Source: Certhia americana (taxonomy: Eukaryota > Chordata > Aves > Passeriformes > Certhiidae). Taken from it: a DNA stretch of 64,000 nt. Below the pieces are notes generated by a model. That model made no database searches and was not told where the DNA came from. It saw only the letters and a program-made list of their open reading frames with translations. The translations under genes were made by a program, and so were the position numbers. Positions 10,601 through 24,100 of this stretch are shown here, in pieces (position 1 is the stretch's first letter; each line of letters opens with the position of its first letter). Location of the stretch: the NCBI GenBank assembly GCA_018697195.1, contig CM031859.1, forward strand, positions 55,777,207 through 55,841,206, written 5' to 3'.

Positions 10601-13600
10601 AAGACACTTCATTCCTACTAAAACCAGACAGTGCTTTAGCCAGTGTAAAGGGCTGTGACAGAACACAGTTTAAATGCATTACACAGTATACTTTTCACCT
10701 AGGTGTTTTTCCCACTGCTAACATTGTACAGAAGTTATTTATACCTGAAACTGGGAAACTGTGATTAGAAGTGGTGCAACTCACAGTAAGAGCATACTCG
10801 ATTTGAATCACGAAGCAATTTTAAAAGGCTTTACCTGCACAGTCAAGTTATTGTGTAGTGTATATGTGCTTGGCACTTCTGGAGTTGAAAGCCTGCCCAT
10901 ATTTTTACATTTCCAGCAGCTACAGGAAAGCCAAAGGACTAATTCTGAGCCCATGTCACTGGTGTAATGTTAACTCTCTGAGTGAGATGTCTTTTGCTGG
11001 TAACTCATGTTCCTGACTGGAGCTCATATCATATTCAGCAGAGTTACTGAGGCTTTGCTATAGGATATTATGGAGCTACTTGACTGTAGAATGTCCTCAT
11101 TATTATTGTTTGATTGCAAAGCATGAACACACTGCAATAGCTCATTTTGATAAAATTACTGAACTTATTCGTTCTTCTAATCTATGTAAGTGTTGTAGAG
11201 TAGATCTTACTGGATCTCTTCCAATGGAGCCAGACTTCAACCTCTTACTCTCTGCCAATATACAGTCTACAAGTGTTCAGATTCCTAATACTTAGATAAA
11301 TACTGGAATGCATACCTTTTCTTTTCCATTCTCATTTCTCTCTATAAAAATGAAAGTCTTCTCCAAGGGCTAAGAAATTTGGCTATGTGTGGGGCAAGTA
11401 TTCAAATGTGTTGCTTAGTTAGATCAACCTCACAAATAACACTGTTGGGTCCATCCAGACTGGAATCTGAGGAATTTTCTCAGGTTCTGTATAAACTTCC
11501 TGCCAGATGGTATGAAAAGTTTGGATAGTGTGTGGGATTGACAGTTTATTTGAGAGGTAGATTAAAGTGATAATGGTATGTGCTATAGGGTTTTCTGGTA
11601 TTTTTGAACAGCTCTCAGGAAACTTTATATGCTTCATTTAATGTTGTTAAAAAAGGTATCTCCTCCAATTCCTCAGATTTTCCATTTTTATCATCACCTT
11701 TTTCAGTCCAGAGGAGGCAACAATATATTTACCCTCTTTTCTTCCAAGAAAAGGGGCAGAAGCATAATGTAATTTGATGCTTACATGAATTAGCAATTTA
11801 ACCACAGTGTCTTAATATTTTATTTATGTAATTGCTATTCAACTCTTATTTTCAAGGAAAAACTAAGTGAAATATATTTAGGCAATTTCCATACCTAATA
11901 GAAAAAAATTTAAGGTCCTGCAGCAAAACTCTCCTCAGCAGAAATAATATTTTTGTGAGTAAGCATCCTCCTCGAAAATAATAATAATGTAATATTTTTT
12001 CCAAGAATAGTGCCAGTAGCCAGTTAATGTTTTAGTTACAGCATGCATAGCAAAGAGAGAAAGACTTTACTGTTGTTTTGTCAGCTATGGTATTAATAGG
12101 GCATTTAAGCTTTGCGTACTCACTTTCCATAAGCTGTTATTGAAACTTCAAATCTGAGGATCATTTCTTTGACATATTTCATATTCAGTATGTCATAAGA
12201 GGGAATATCACCTCAAGGTAAAGACTGTTTAAAATCTGGGATCTGACTCTGTGATGTCTGGGTCTTCCATGGCCTTTGGAGATTCTGTCTTTGTCTCTCC
12301 TTTGTTCTGACACACAAATGTGTAACACATTTAAAAATTGCTTAAGCACCTGTAGGCTGTTCAGTGACTATAGCACACCCATCCATAGGTTGGCATTGCC
12401 TTTGGTCAAGATGCCACTTAGTCATGCACCTATTCTTAATGGAGTTTGGGATCCTGCCTTATTTTGCACCATGAGTCCCTTGATTACAGCAAATTTATCC
12501 TCCAATTCCTTTAAGCTGTTTCAATTATTTATTAATCTGTGTATTGCTTTAAAGAGCTTAGCAATAGCCTGCATGAATACCCAGTATAATTTTCTCCTGT
12601 AACAAAGCTGCCAAATCCTTGCAATATATTGCCCAACCATCACCCTGCTGCACCCCAGCTAGCTCATGGCCTTTCAACATCCAGGCAGCCATGCTAATCT
12701 GGGCTGCCTTTACAAAAGCAGAGACACCGGGATCCTGCCTACAGAACACTTCAGCTTTAGAATTTGAGAAATAGCATGTTGGTTTTTTGTTTATTTATCT
12801 AAGGGGGTGTTATTATTTTGGTATTACAGGTTATATTATTTGTTAGACAACAAGAATTAAGGGAACATCTGCTTAAACAATTTCCACATTCAACAGTTTT
12901 TGAAAAATGGCATGACTTTCTCCCTAAGTAAATTCCTTCCAAATCTTTGACATCCTGAAGAAAATCCTCAGTGCTATTCTTGCAGTTATTTCCCTACAAT
13001 ATCCCAATTCTGGATCAGGACACTGAGTAAGTGGAGCTTGATCTGTTTGAAGAGTCTGAGCCTGCACTTTGAGAAGTAGCTTTAATTTACACCACAAGTC
13101 TGTGTAATGAATAGTCCTTCTGCCTTGTCTCTTTTAAACAGGCCACAGCCCTCATGAATTTTCTTTCGTTCCCTACACTAGTGGGTGTCACTCCTCACTT
13201 CTCCCAAGCAGGACATAACTGTTCTACTCCTTTTTTCCTTGCCCTCCCTTCCACTACCTTCTACAGCACATGCCACCAAACAGAACAGAGCCTTACAGCC
13301 CTTTTCCTTCCTCTGAACATTGGGACCAACTCTCCCAACCAGACCTCCATGATTGTGTCCCTCTGTTCTCCCTTTCAGCCTATAACTTTCTCCCAGCTAA
13401 ATGTGATCTGGATTTAATTCTATTAAAAACTCCCAACTCCTTATTTGATTTATTCTATTTATACAAAAAGAGGAGAGAGACTTCTGGATGTAATTATACA
13501 CAATACAGAGGAAAGTGAAGGAATACATTAGCATGCTGACCAAGGTCATGGAAAGGCTGTGTTTTGCTTCCTTCCCCCATGAAGATCCCAGGGCTGTTGC

Positions 13601-15251
13601 ACTATTTCTTGTCTAGCTAAGACAAGTTTGTTCATCCTTCTGAACTTTGACTACATTAAAATAATGGGACAAGAATTTAGATAGTTTTCCATACCTTTTA
13701 TTGAAAAAAATCTTGTGATTCATTTGGGGAATGAGAACATGGCACTTTTATCCTGGTCTGCTCTGGAAAGGCATAGATTGAGACCAGAGTTTTCTGTATC
13801 CCTTTTCCTGAATTGTTTGTGGATCAGGCTTGCTGTGGTGTGGAGAGCTGCTCAGGAAGACTTCAGTTAAACAAGACCATCTCCAGCTGTCAAGAGGAAG
13901 GAAAGGAACTGAAGAAGCCTAGCCATGTCTTGAATCTTTGAGCACCAAACTTTTTTCTGTCAGCCCGTTTGGACACGGGTTACCCCAGATCTGCCCCTTA
14001 ACCATGCCCTACAAAAGTACACAGCCCCACTCCCAAACTTTTACATGGAAACCTACATACTGTCCCCTAGATGCCGCCTAGCACTACCTCCACACAAAGC
14101 CACCCCGTCCTCTAGGCAGCCAAAACATTCCAAGAGCTGGGGCAGCCTCATGGTTTCCTGCACAGCACAGCTGAGTTGGCATGAGTTAAAATAGTGGGTT
14201 TAAAGTAGTGGGTTAGTTAAAGTCAGGTGGGTTTGAAGGCTGGATGTCAGTGTGGCATTTACTAAGCAACCAGGTTCTCACTGGGAGAAGATACAGGACC
14301 TGACGAGAGACAGAGAGATGCTGCTTGGAAGATGAGGAAAATGAGTGAATGCTCAATCAGAGTGGAAAACCTTGTGGTCCCCATGCTTCCTCCTCACTTT
14401 GAGTGCTGCAAATAATCTACATGTTTGGGACATGGTGAAGCACATTGTCATTGTCACCTCAGCGTGTTGTTACCTGACGCCTGCAGGCAGCCTGGAACTC
14501 TAGCTCAGAGTTGTGCCAACCTCTGCATTCTTAGAAGAGTGTTCTCTCTTATACATTCAGTGATTCTGGCACATGGAGAGTGAGTGCTCCATTATGCTCT
14601 GTGTGGCTTTTCATTTTACTTTTTTCACAGCAATATCCAAGCACAAGTCTGAAGTGATGGATCTGCTCTTTGCCACTAACAGCTCAGCCTCATGGCTCTC
14701 TTGGGGAAAATTGTGCATTTGGAGCACTGCTTTGTTTTAATAGGTTTTGGTTTTCTTTTAATAGGGTCTTGTTTCTGTTCTATATATAAATAAAACAACT
14801 ATGCATATGTTTTTATGTATAAACCTAGGTAAATGTACTTAAAGTTTTGGGCTTTTTTTTTCCAGAGAAGGCAGGGCTTGAGAGGAATGTCTCTTTTGAA
14901 AGGCAAGGAGGACAATATTTAAGGTGGCTCTCAGTAGATGTAGCAGTTCATTCTTTAGCCTGAGGCCCTGTCCTGAAGATGATATTGATCAGTGGACTTT
15001 ATCCTCATAGTGGAAATTGTCACTTTATCTTAGGAATGGAGTTTTAAACTCTTCATGTCTTATACAAATGCATGAGTAACTGTGCTATTCCTCCCACCTG
15101 CTTTTCAACATCTAAAAGCCCAGAATTACTGTTAAAAAGTCTAGGCCCTTGATAACCATCATCAGATGGAATGCTGCCAGCGGTAAAAAAGTTATCAGCA
15201 AGCTCCATCAGCAGTCTGAAATTGACTTCAATATCAGTTGAATGAATTCCT

Positions 15252-15278
15252 AAAAAAAAAAAAAAAAAAAAAAAAAAA
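15252..15278. repeat. A27 homopolymer
   Basis: Uninterrupted run of 27 A. I looked for a retrocopied gene ending at this tract and saw none. Confidence 0.9.
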
Positions 15279-18200
15279 GCAGGTTTGCATTTGAGGCATA
15301 AACTACCTGAGAATGAGAAAAGATTACTGTAATATATTAAAGGAATTTTTCCTATCTGCCCTCATACATTGTAATTAATCTATATGAGGCCAGAATTATG
15401 TGTTATACATGAACTGGGAGCTTACCTACTTCTGTTAGTATGGGGCTGGGTTTTGGATTTGTGCTGTTCACAGGGTTGATAACACAGAGATGTTTTTGTT
15501 ACTGTTGAGCAGGGCTCACACAGATCCAAGGCCTTTTTTTTGCTTTTCCTACTGCCATGCTGGCAAGGATGCTGGGTGTGCAAGGGAGGTTGGGAAGAGA
15601 AAGAGCCAGGACAGGTGACGCAAACTGACCAAAGGATATTCCGGACCATATCACATCATGCTCAGAATATAAAGTGGGGGAAAGAAGAAGGAAGGAGGGG
15701 GTATTTGGAGTGATGGAGTATTGTCTTCCCAAGTAACCATTGCAGGTGATGGGGCCCTGCTCTCCTGGGGATGGCTGAACACCTGCCTGCCCATGGGAAG
15801 AAGGGAATTAATGCCTTGTTTTGCTTTGCTTGTTTGCATAGCTTTTGCTTTCCCTATTAACCTGTCTTCATCACAACCTATGAGTTTTCAAGCTTTTACC
15901 CTTCTGATTTTCTCCTGAATCCAGCTGCTGGGGGACTGAGTGAGCAGCTGCCTGGGGCTTGGTTGCTGGCTGGGCAGACATGCAGCACCTCTGAGTATAG
16001 ACTTCAAAGTCCTTAATTTTAAACAATAGCCTCACAATCTGCAGTTGAAATATACTGCTATAAAATATCATTACCATGCTCTGTATTACCTCTGTGGACA
16101 CTTATTTCGTAACAGGCTCTGAAAGAATAATTCAAATTATTAAACAAGTTTTGTTTAATTTTGTTTCATACTTCTTCAGCCCAATAATATGCCTTGTTAC
16201 CAGGTTAGTAAGCACTCCCTGCTCTTCTGGTATTAATAACATTCCCTATTCATTTCCAGTTATCTCTGTCAATCTCCAGCTTTGTGATCACACTCAGAGA
16301 CCTTTTCATAATTCCTGTCTGGGGCACTGCTTTCAATTCCCTCCCCATCGGAAGTTATACTGTGTGCATAGGATTCTGTGACACAAAATATAGATATTAA
16401 CACTTTTATCTGCATTGTAAATGAAGCTGCAGATCTGACCCAGACCAAGTGCACTAACTATAATGTTAAAATTGCTTATCATTATCTCCAAAAGGAAGTG
16501 TGAAATTACAGGATTCATAAATTGCATTACATGGGAAGGACATGCAAAGTGGATGCAATGTGAAATAATCAGGTTTTATTCCTTTATACTAAAGAAATAG
16601 GTTTTATAAATACTTTGACTTCTAGGTAGGCCATTTTGTATACTGTGTTTAGGACAAGTGAATGAAAACCAAAAGGTGGCATCTCTGAAGTTCTGAGAAG
16701 AAATGATATGGAGGACACTCTACGAGCTTGGGTAAGTTTCAATTACCTGGATAGTCAGTCTTGATAGAAATTAAGATACAAACCGATGTGAAAGAAACAT
16801 GCAGTGTGCCTTTGTTTCTGCTTCTCTATCCTTCTGTAGAATCTTTTTCCTGACGCTACCTCCCTTAAATCCCAAGCCATGCTCACAAGCTCTATGCAAA
16901 TGTGTTCCCAGACTGTGCATTGCCCCATGGTTGATGTGGTTTGGGAACAGGATGTTGCAACCAGAGCCAGCCAGCTTACTCCTACAGTAGCACACAGGCA
17001 ATTCCTTAAAAAGGTTAATAAATGTGTGGTTTTCTCTGGTTCTAGTAGAGTGCATGGGAATGAACAAAGAAGTGATAGAAATGAACTAAGTGATAGAGGC
17101 AGATGTAGTTCTATACAGAAAAGGGAGTAGATGAATGGTGAAGCCCTTTCATTCATAGGGATGAAACTCCTTAGACACACAAAATATGGACTATATTTAG
17201 TATTCCAGACTGAGCGGTGACATGCTGAGGTCTGAGGCCAACTTCAGCTCCCTGTTTTATTTTAAAAACTGTGATTGTGTGGTATCAGCTGGCACTCTCC
17301 CCTCTAGATGTGTGTATGTACAGGGAGAGAGTCCCTGAGCATGCAGAGATGAAGCTGCATCCCCCAAAGGGGCAGGTACTGCACAGGCTTCTGGGTCAGC
17401 AGGTGTTAAAGGGTCCTGATGTTTTCAGGGATGCCTTTAGGGCCAGACAGGGGCCATGCAACCTCTGCTGAGCCCAGAACACCGTAATGTTAGGGAAGAG
17501 CAGAAGCTGCTGTGCTGTGGGGAAGAGCAGAGCTTACTGGGGGTGCTTTACAACTCTCCCAGGATGTTTCTGTGATTTCAACAAATCTAGCTGCCCCCAG
17601 CATAGCCCCATTACATCCAGCTGCACATTTGCATGCTGGCCCACAAGAAGATGAACCACATTTTTATGTTTTCCTTGAGTTATCCAGTGCTACAAAACCC
17701 ATTGGGATTTTGGAAGAGGCCATGGACTTCCTGGAGAACTGGAGTAAGGAAGCAGTCCAATTATGCCTTAACCACAGATTTTCATAACTGCAAAACTTTG
17801 GTGTAGATCAAAGAGAGCGAAGGAGAGGCATCAGACATGCCAGTGCCAAAAAAAAAGGGGAGAAAAGCATTGCAGACAAAAACTGGAGGGAATCAACATT
17901 GCTTCTGTCAGTGCATCACCTATCAGTACCTGCCTTCACAAGCTGGGCAGATCCTGCACTACAAACCACTTGAGGAAATTCCTGTCTGGCTTTGAGGGTG
18001 TGTCCTTAGCACAGGCAGCCATTGTCCACAGCACTCCACTGTCTGGGGTGCCAGGCAAAACCACACTGGGCCTCTCCCATGGACGGGCACACAGCTTTCT
18101 TTCCAGGCAGCACCTAAAGAAAAGCACAGATGGGACAGGCAAGGAGGCCTGGTTTGCATAAACCAGTGAAGGAAATAATGAGCAGAAGACTCAGCATCTT

Positions 18201-20170
18201 CCACTAGCGAGTCCCAAAGTAAAAGGTAAGCCAAAGTTAGGGCTTTGGGTACTTGTTTGCACCTGCTGGGTAAATGATGCCCTAGATATGAAGGACAGAG
18301 ACCTTTCTGTTTTCTCCCCCTGGTTTGTGGAAGTGAGGAGTTCAACACAGCATATCAAGTGGCTGAGTCATGAATCAGAAGACTTTAGTAGCAGAGTACA
18401 GCAATAAAACATAAAATCAAGCACTTGCCATCTCTGAAACAGGGACTTTCCAGAATGGTTGTGAGACTTCATTATTTATGCTGCACAATTAAATATTCAC
18501 CATTTCCTGCTAAATTTAGGTTTATTGAAGTAAACAATGATGCATAAGGGTAGAGCTGGACAATTCCATTTTTAGGTATTAATTATTCAGAACCGTATTT
18601 GAAAACAACAGAGGGATATGTACAATACATCATGGAGGTTTTTATTATATCCACCCACTACCTATCCACCCACACAGAGATCTGGATACCGTTTCTACTT
18701 GGAAACAATATAGCATCATCATATCTTAGGCTTGTTTAAGTATACAGATATACAGGATACATTTACAGAATGCAGTGTTTTTTGTTCAGCTGGATGACTC
18801 ATTCTTTTTTCCTGCAACAAAATCAGCCTCTTATTACTTAAAGTTGGTATTGACAAACATTCATGCTTAGGATAACAGAAACTATGTTTATCAGATTTCA
18901 TGAAAACTGTATTCAATGTGGAAAATGTTATTCTGGGATAAAACTCTGATGGTTACTTCTCAGTTTTAGTATTACTTTTAAAATCTGAACACTTTTGTTT
19001 ATCACATTGTCATTATTTATCTTGCTGTCACTTAAGGGCATGTAAAAATTTTATTGCTTTGGGACATATCTGATAAATTCCTTATGCAACACTGGCTATT
19101 ATCTGTGTGGTCTGATACCAGTACAGCCACAGCACAAAGAGCTATGTGGGGTGCATGGAAAGGGCAAGAGAAGAAAAGGAGAGACAGTGGATGCATTTCA
19201 TAATTTTTACTGCAGTGTAGGGTTGTAGTTTTTGTTTAAGGACTGATACCTTTGCTGTCATTCAAAAACTTCAAGATTGATTTAGCTTAAGTTAAGGAGG
19301 TTTCAGACTTTCTGCTTGCCCATGGTGCCAAGCAATGCCTGCAGAAACGTATCACTCCTGCCTCATCAGCCTCAGCATCTTTCATCCCAGCTGGCATCCC
19401 CAGGATGCACAGGGCTGAGGAAAAATTCATCTAAGACTGATTTCAGCTCTCTGGAGGTCAGTCTAGATGATGCTCCACAAACACTTCAACAAAAGATTTA
19501 ATAATATAAGGACCCAAATTCAAGCTGGAGAAAGAAAATGAATTTCTGACAAATAAATCCCAGCGTGAGTCCAAATTAAGCAAAGACAAAAGATATATCT
19601 CAAGTGAAAGAGGTAAAGAGCTTGGTCCTTTCAATGAAATAGTTTCAGGTTTATTTAGGTGAAATGAAGATAAGAACTTGCCTGGAAGGAGCTTGCTTTA
19701 TTTTATAGCTATCTGGTTATTTTTTCTGCTGTCCAGACCATCTGTTCCATTGGTGGGTATGTCATCATTCGCACACCCACTGAATGCCAAATTAATCCAA
19801 GTCACACAGCTTACACCTTCCTTCTGACTTAGACCAAACTATATTTTATTCCAGCATAAAATAGGCATCAGAGCTAATTTTGCCTCACTCACTTCCAAGG
19901 AGGAAACAGTGAGCTTTGGGACTTACTGTAATCCTTTAAGGGGACGACCACAGCACACCAGAACTTTTGTAGCAGGTCCACCACAACTCATTAACACTGG
20001 GCAATAATGGATGTGCAGCAGAAAGAGGGATGGAGAAACAGAGCAAGGACACAGCCATATGCCAGACCCCTCTCTCACACTACCAGGGTCTGCGTCTCTG
20101 GAAAATTCTGAGTCTCCATTTCCAAGAATTCTCAACAAATTTTTTTATTGTGAGTCTTTTAAGCCCATGG

Positions 20171-20173
<3 letters not shown>

Positions 20174-20202
<29 letters not shown>
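20174..20202. repeat. T29 homopolymer
   Basis: Uninterrupted run of 29 T. It lies about 150 bases to the left of the old CR1 copy at 20346-21125. No retrocopy is recognisable on either side. Confidence 0.9.
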
Positions 20203-20207
<5 letters not shown>

Positions 20208-20345
20208 CATAGCCTCCTGTGACAATGAGTTATTGAACTGAACTGTAGTTTGAAAAGTTACCTCCTTTTGCTTGATTTGAAACTACATCTACCAATTCCA
20301 TTTAAGGCTTTATTGGAAGACAGTGAAGACTTTTTCTCCATCTGT

Positions 20346-21125
20346 TTCCTTCTAGGCACTTAAGATTATTTAGACAGTTATCATGTGCCCTTCCTGGTTT
20401 CCTCTTCTCATAGACAAAGATTCCTGATCTTGTTGATCATTTCTCACACCAAAACTGTTGCAGATTTTGCAGCATCTTTGTTTTTTTGCCCACACACTTC
20501 TTTGAGCTGGGAGGATGGGGACAGAAGAACTCACACTATTTAAGTGCAATCACACAGTAAATCTGTACAGCAACTTTATGTTATTTTCTGATTTGGTTTT
20601 AATTTCTTTCCTAATATTTCGTTTGCTTTTTTAAATGCTACTGAGCACTGGGCTGACATTTTCATAAGCCTCTCTATAACCTCAAGATTGCTTTCCATGG
20701 TAGTAACAGCTACTTTGGTGACTATCATTGCATATGTATAGTTGGGCTTTTTCTCCTGAGTGCATTACTTTACATTTATCAATATTGAATTCAACTACAT
20801 TTTTATTTCCAAGTCATTCTGCATTATGATATCCCTCTGCAGCCCTTAGCAGTTGGCTCTAAATTTACTTCTTTCAATAACTCATTATTATCAGCAAATT
20901 TTGTTCCTTTAGCTCATCCCACTTTCCAGGTCACTTAGGACTAGATCAATCAGTCTGTTCCTGTGGGAATATAATAATTACAACATGTAATACAGCCCAG
21001 TGGGACTCCACTGGTGATCTTCCTCCAAGGACTTTTATCCTTTGTGTCCTATCCTTTAACAACTTATTTCTCCATGAGAGTTCATTCTTTTTATCTCATT
21101 GCAGCATAACTTCTTTACTTTCAGG
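20346..21125 (-). mobile_element. Old CR1-type LINE copy, antisense, about 780 bases
   Basis: Reading the plus strand, the text follows the reverse complement of older sauropsid CR1 elements in order: AGTTATCATGTGCCC, CTCATAGACAAAGATTCCTGATCTTG, TCGTTTGCTTTTTTAAATGC, TGCATATGTATAGTTGGG, GTGCATTACTTTACATTTATCAATATTGAATT, ATATCCCTCTGCAG, ATTATTATCAGCAAATTTTG, GGGACTCCACTGGTGATC and TCCATGAGAG. The order and spacing agree with the RT-to-3' segment of the family as I remember it, but substitutions and small indels are common and all frames are broken. It is clearly more diverged than the CR1 copies that keep the ATTCTATGA tail. The exact subfamily cannot be set without alignment. Confidence 0.82.
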
Positions 21126-24100
21126 TAAGATTTGTCCCACTGAAAATGCAGCTTAATGAATTTGAAAGGAATTTGAACCTTGGTTGTATCCAAAAGCAAC
21201 TGAGTGAGACTCTATGGAGACAGAACTAAACTCACTCTTTTTTGTCACACTGAAAAAATTTTATCTCTCCCAATGATCATGAAAGGGTGCCTGAGAAACT
21301 TCTGCTGCACAAGCAGGCCCCATGGACATTCACACTCCAACTGAAGATGCACATAGACATCTACAGAAACAAAGATTGCACCTGTTGGCAAAGATCTAGG
21401 TTTGATCCACATTTGATTCACTAGAATGTACTAGAGCTTCCTGGCAGTGGAGGAGTATAATTATCTGTGCTTTAGGGGGTGGATTTGTTGATCTGAGTTT
21501 ATGTCAAGTGTGAGAGAGACTGTGGCCTGCAGAGATGAGGTCACTGAAATGTGTGGTTGGGAGACAACTTTGGGAGCTGCTGGCAGATTTGCAGACCTGG
21601 GAGGCAAACAGTAATGATGGCCTTGGGAAGAAAGGGCAGTGGAGTCAATTACTGAGTGAGACATTTCACAAGGCAGTTCTGCACTGAATGCCAGAGCAGC
21701 AGCCATTTAATGTTAGGGGCAGTCAAACTGATAGCAACAAAATATATTTAAAAATAGGGAATTGTGAAACTAAAGGGCAAATACATAACTGCCACATAGG
21801 ACTCCTTGTTACAAGATATTGTCAAAATGACAGTTTCATTAGAGTTCAGATTCAGCATGGAATAAATCAACTACAGAGTGGCAGCTCTGTCTTTTCAACT
21901 CTGCTACAGATGCCGTGAAACAGCTTTTTCTAGTGATTACTCCCATCCACCCCCCCATGTCTCCTTGCCTAGTCTGAACCACATTTTTCATATGCCTATT
22001 CATTCGCTGTCTATATTCCCTTCCAATGGCTCTTTTTTCCCCCTCTTCTTGACAAAAAGATGTTCTATATCTGATTTCATCTTTTACTTTAAAAAACATG
22101 GAGTATTTCATGCTTTCAATTCTTCGAGATCCTTGAAGGCTGAATAAGCTCCATCTCCTTGATCCCTGGGTGTATCAAAGTTGGCCTTTTAGCTTAATCC
22201 CTCCTCTCTTTCTGTCTAACTTAAAAGTAGGTCCTTCCACTCAAAATATTGATGCACTTAAAATGTCATCAGAGCATGACAGGATTGAACTCCCTGAAAC
22301 TGGAGCATGAGTCAGGGAGGGTTAACAGTGAGTAAGGCTGGTGAAGGCTAACCCACTTCTTGTAAATGACCCAGCATCTGGAAGAAGCTGTTGTAACCTG
22401 TAGTAGAAAATTTTGACTAAAATTTGATGGCTGAAAGGTGGGTTGTAAAGCAGAGACAGCACAGTGCTGAGGCAGGGGGCTGGGGCATGGCTTTGACATG
22501 GCCTCCTAGGTCATGGCATCTCAGGGGCAGCTGTAGCTGAGACCAGGGTGCGTAGAAAGGGAGACACAGCAGCACTTGGGTGCAACACTGAAAGGGCAGT
22601 GACTGCTTCTGAACCCAGGGAATGGGGATTTTTTGGATTCAGAGTCTGTGGTTCACAAGGAGAGTAGTCAGAAGGAAGCTGGAAGCCCGCTGGGGGAAAG
22701 GTGGGGAATTCCTGTTGTTGGAGCCACAGGCAGGCATGATGTAGTGCACTTCCCCACTGTGGCACCAATCTCTCCAAAGGCAGGGCTGGGGGGCTGTGCA
22801 ATAAGGCAGCCAAACATGTGTGTCTCAAAGAGATGGCTGCTTTAGTGCCACTAGTGAGCAAGTGTGATCCACAGTGAGTTTCTACAGCTAAACAAGGTCA
22901 AGGAGTGCTGAAGGAGAGGGAGAAAAAGACTGTCAATGTGTCAAGATGAGAGAGAAGTCTCTCTGGGAACAGAAATTTGACACAATAATCTGACTTCATT
23001 CTGTTCATTAGACTGAACAGACTTTTTCATCAATAAAATACAGGTGTTCAGATGTCTAAGGCTTTCATACAAAGAATATATTTGCAGTTATTTCATGCCT
23101 AAACTATTTGTGTTTAACTAGTGAGATACTAAGACAGAGAAGTTTCTTGGGGAAGACTTTTTGCCAGACCTTTCTGAACAAAACACAATATGAAATAATT
23201 TCCCACTGTGAAATGGCCCAGAGTATTTTTTATCATCTTTGTTTCTGCTCAGGTATCACCAGTGTTCTTTGCTGGCTGAAAGGATTTAAGAAGCAGATTG
23301 ACACAGCGGAAATTCAGTGAGGCCAGATGCACTTGCCTGCAAGACAGGTCATGAATTCTGTTTTACAAGAATAAGTGAGGTCAGCATTCATAAAAGAGAA
23401 CCAGGTCCCTTTGAGCCATGGACATACTGGTCTTGTCACCCTCCCCTTTAGCCTGAAGATGATTGTGTGGTTTGTTCCAGCCTCGAACAACTTCCACTGC
23501 ATGTTTCTGGAGGCATGGAGAGAGGGGAAAAGCTATATCTTAGATTTTGTAGTGGGTACCTGTTCTTGGAAACCCATTTGCATTTTCTCCTTTTCTTAGT
23601 TTCAGTGAATCTGGGTGCTACTGAAGGGTTAATAATCACTATAGCTCCAGTGAGAAGCTAGACACTCTTTATTGAAGAGTACCCACACTTCCTACAGAAC
23701 AAAGAAGCATGGATAATGAATATTTCTTCAAGATGATTTCTGTGGTTCGAGAGAGAAATTTACAGATGTATTTGAGAATAACATGCAGAAAGGGATCAAG
23801 AGTTTCTTATGATCAGTGCAGTAACCTAAGTATTAGGCAGTCACTTCAGGGAGCTGCAGGCATCAGGGTTGTGTCTCCTTGAAAAGACACTTTTATATAT
23901 CAGGGATTCCTTTGGGGGGAGAAAAAAAAAGAAAATGCTTGTGCACAGAGAACTCTAAACCAGGGATCTTCAAGTTTAATTAAAGAAACGCCTTCAATGG
24001 CGAGAGTATGTGGCAGCTGGACACGTAACAGTGTCCAGTCCTTATGATCAAGATGTAACATTGAAAATGGACTTCAGGAAAGGTAGCATGTAAAGTCTCC

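Larger units (their letters stand above)
10601..20345. other. Intergenic, no gene recognised
   Basis: Mostly AT-rich, with a few more GC-balanced patches (about 13.9-14.5 kb and 17.2-18.3 kb) that do not resolve into a recognisable gene. The longest open frame is 141 codons on the minus strand at 16755-17180. It has no recognisable domain. A 27-A run is at 15252-15278 and a 29-T run at 20174-20202. Confidence 0.65.

Noticed and set aside
10317..10658. 113-codon frame on the plus strand
   Set aside because: Lies in the CR1 3' region. This is a well-known spurious peptide of bird annotations.
16755..17180. 141-codon frame on the minus strand
   Set aside because: No recognisable domain, no codon bias evident, and overlapping frames on both strands of similar length. 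Most likely chance.
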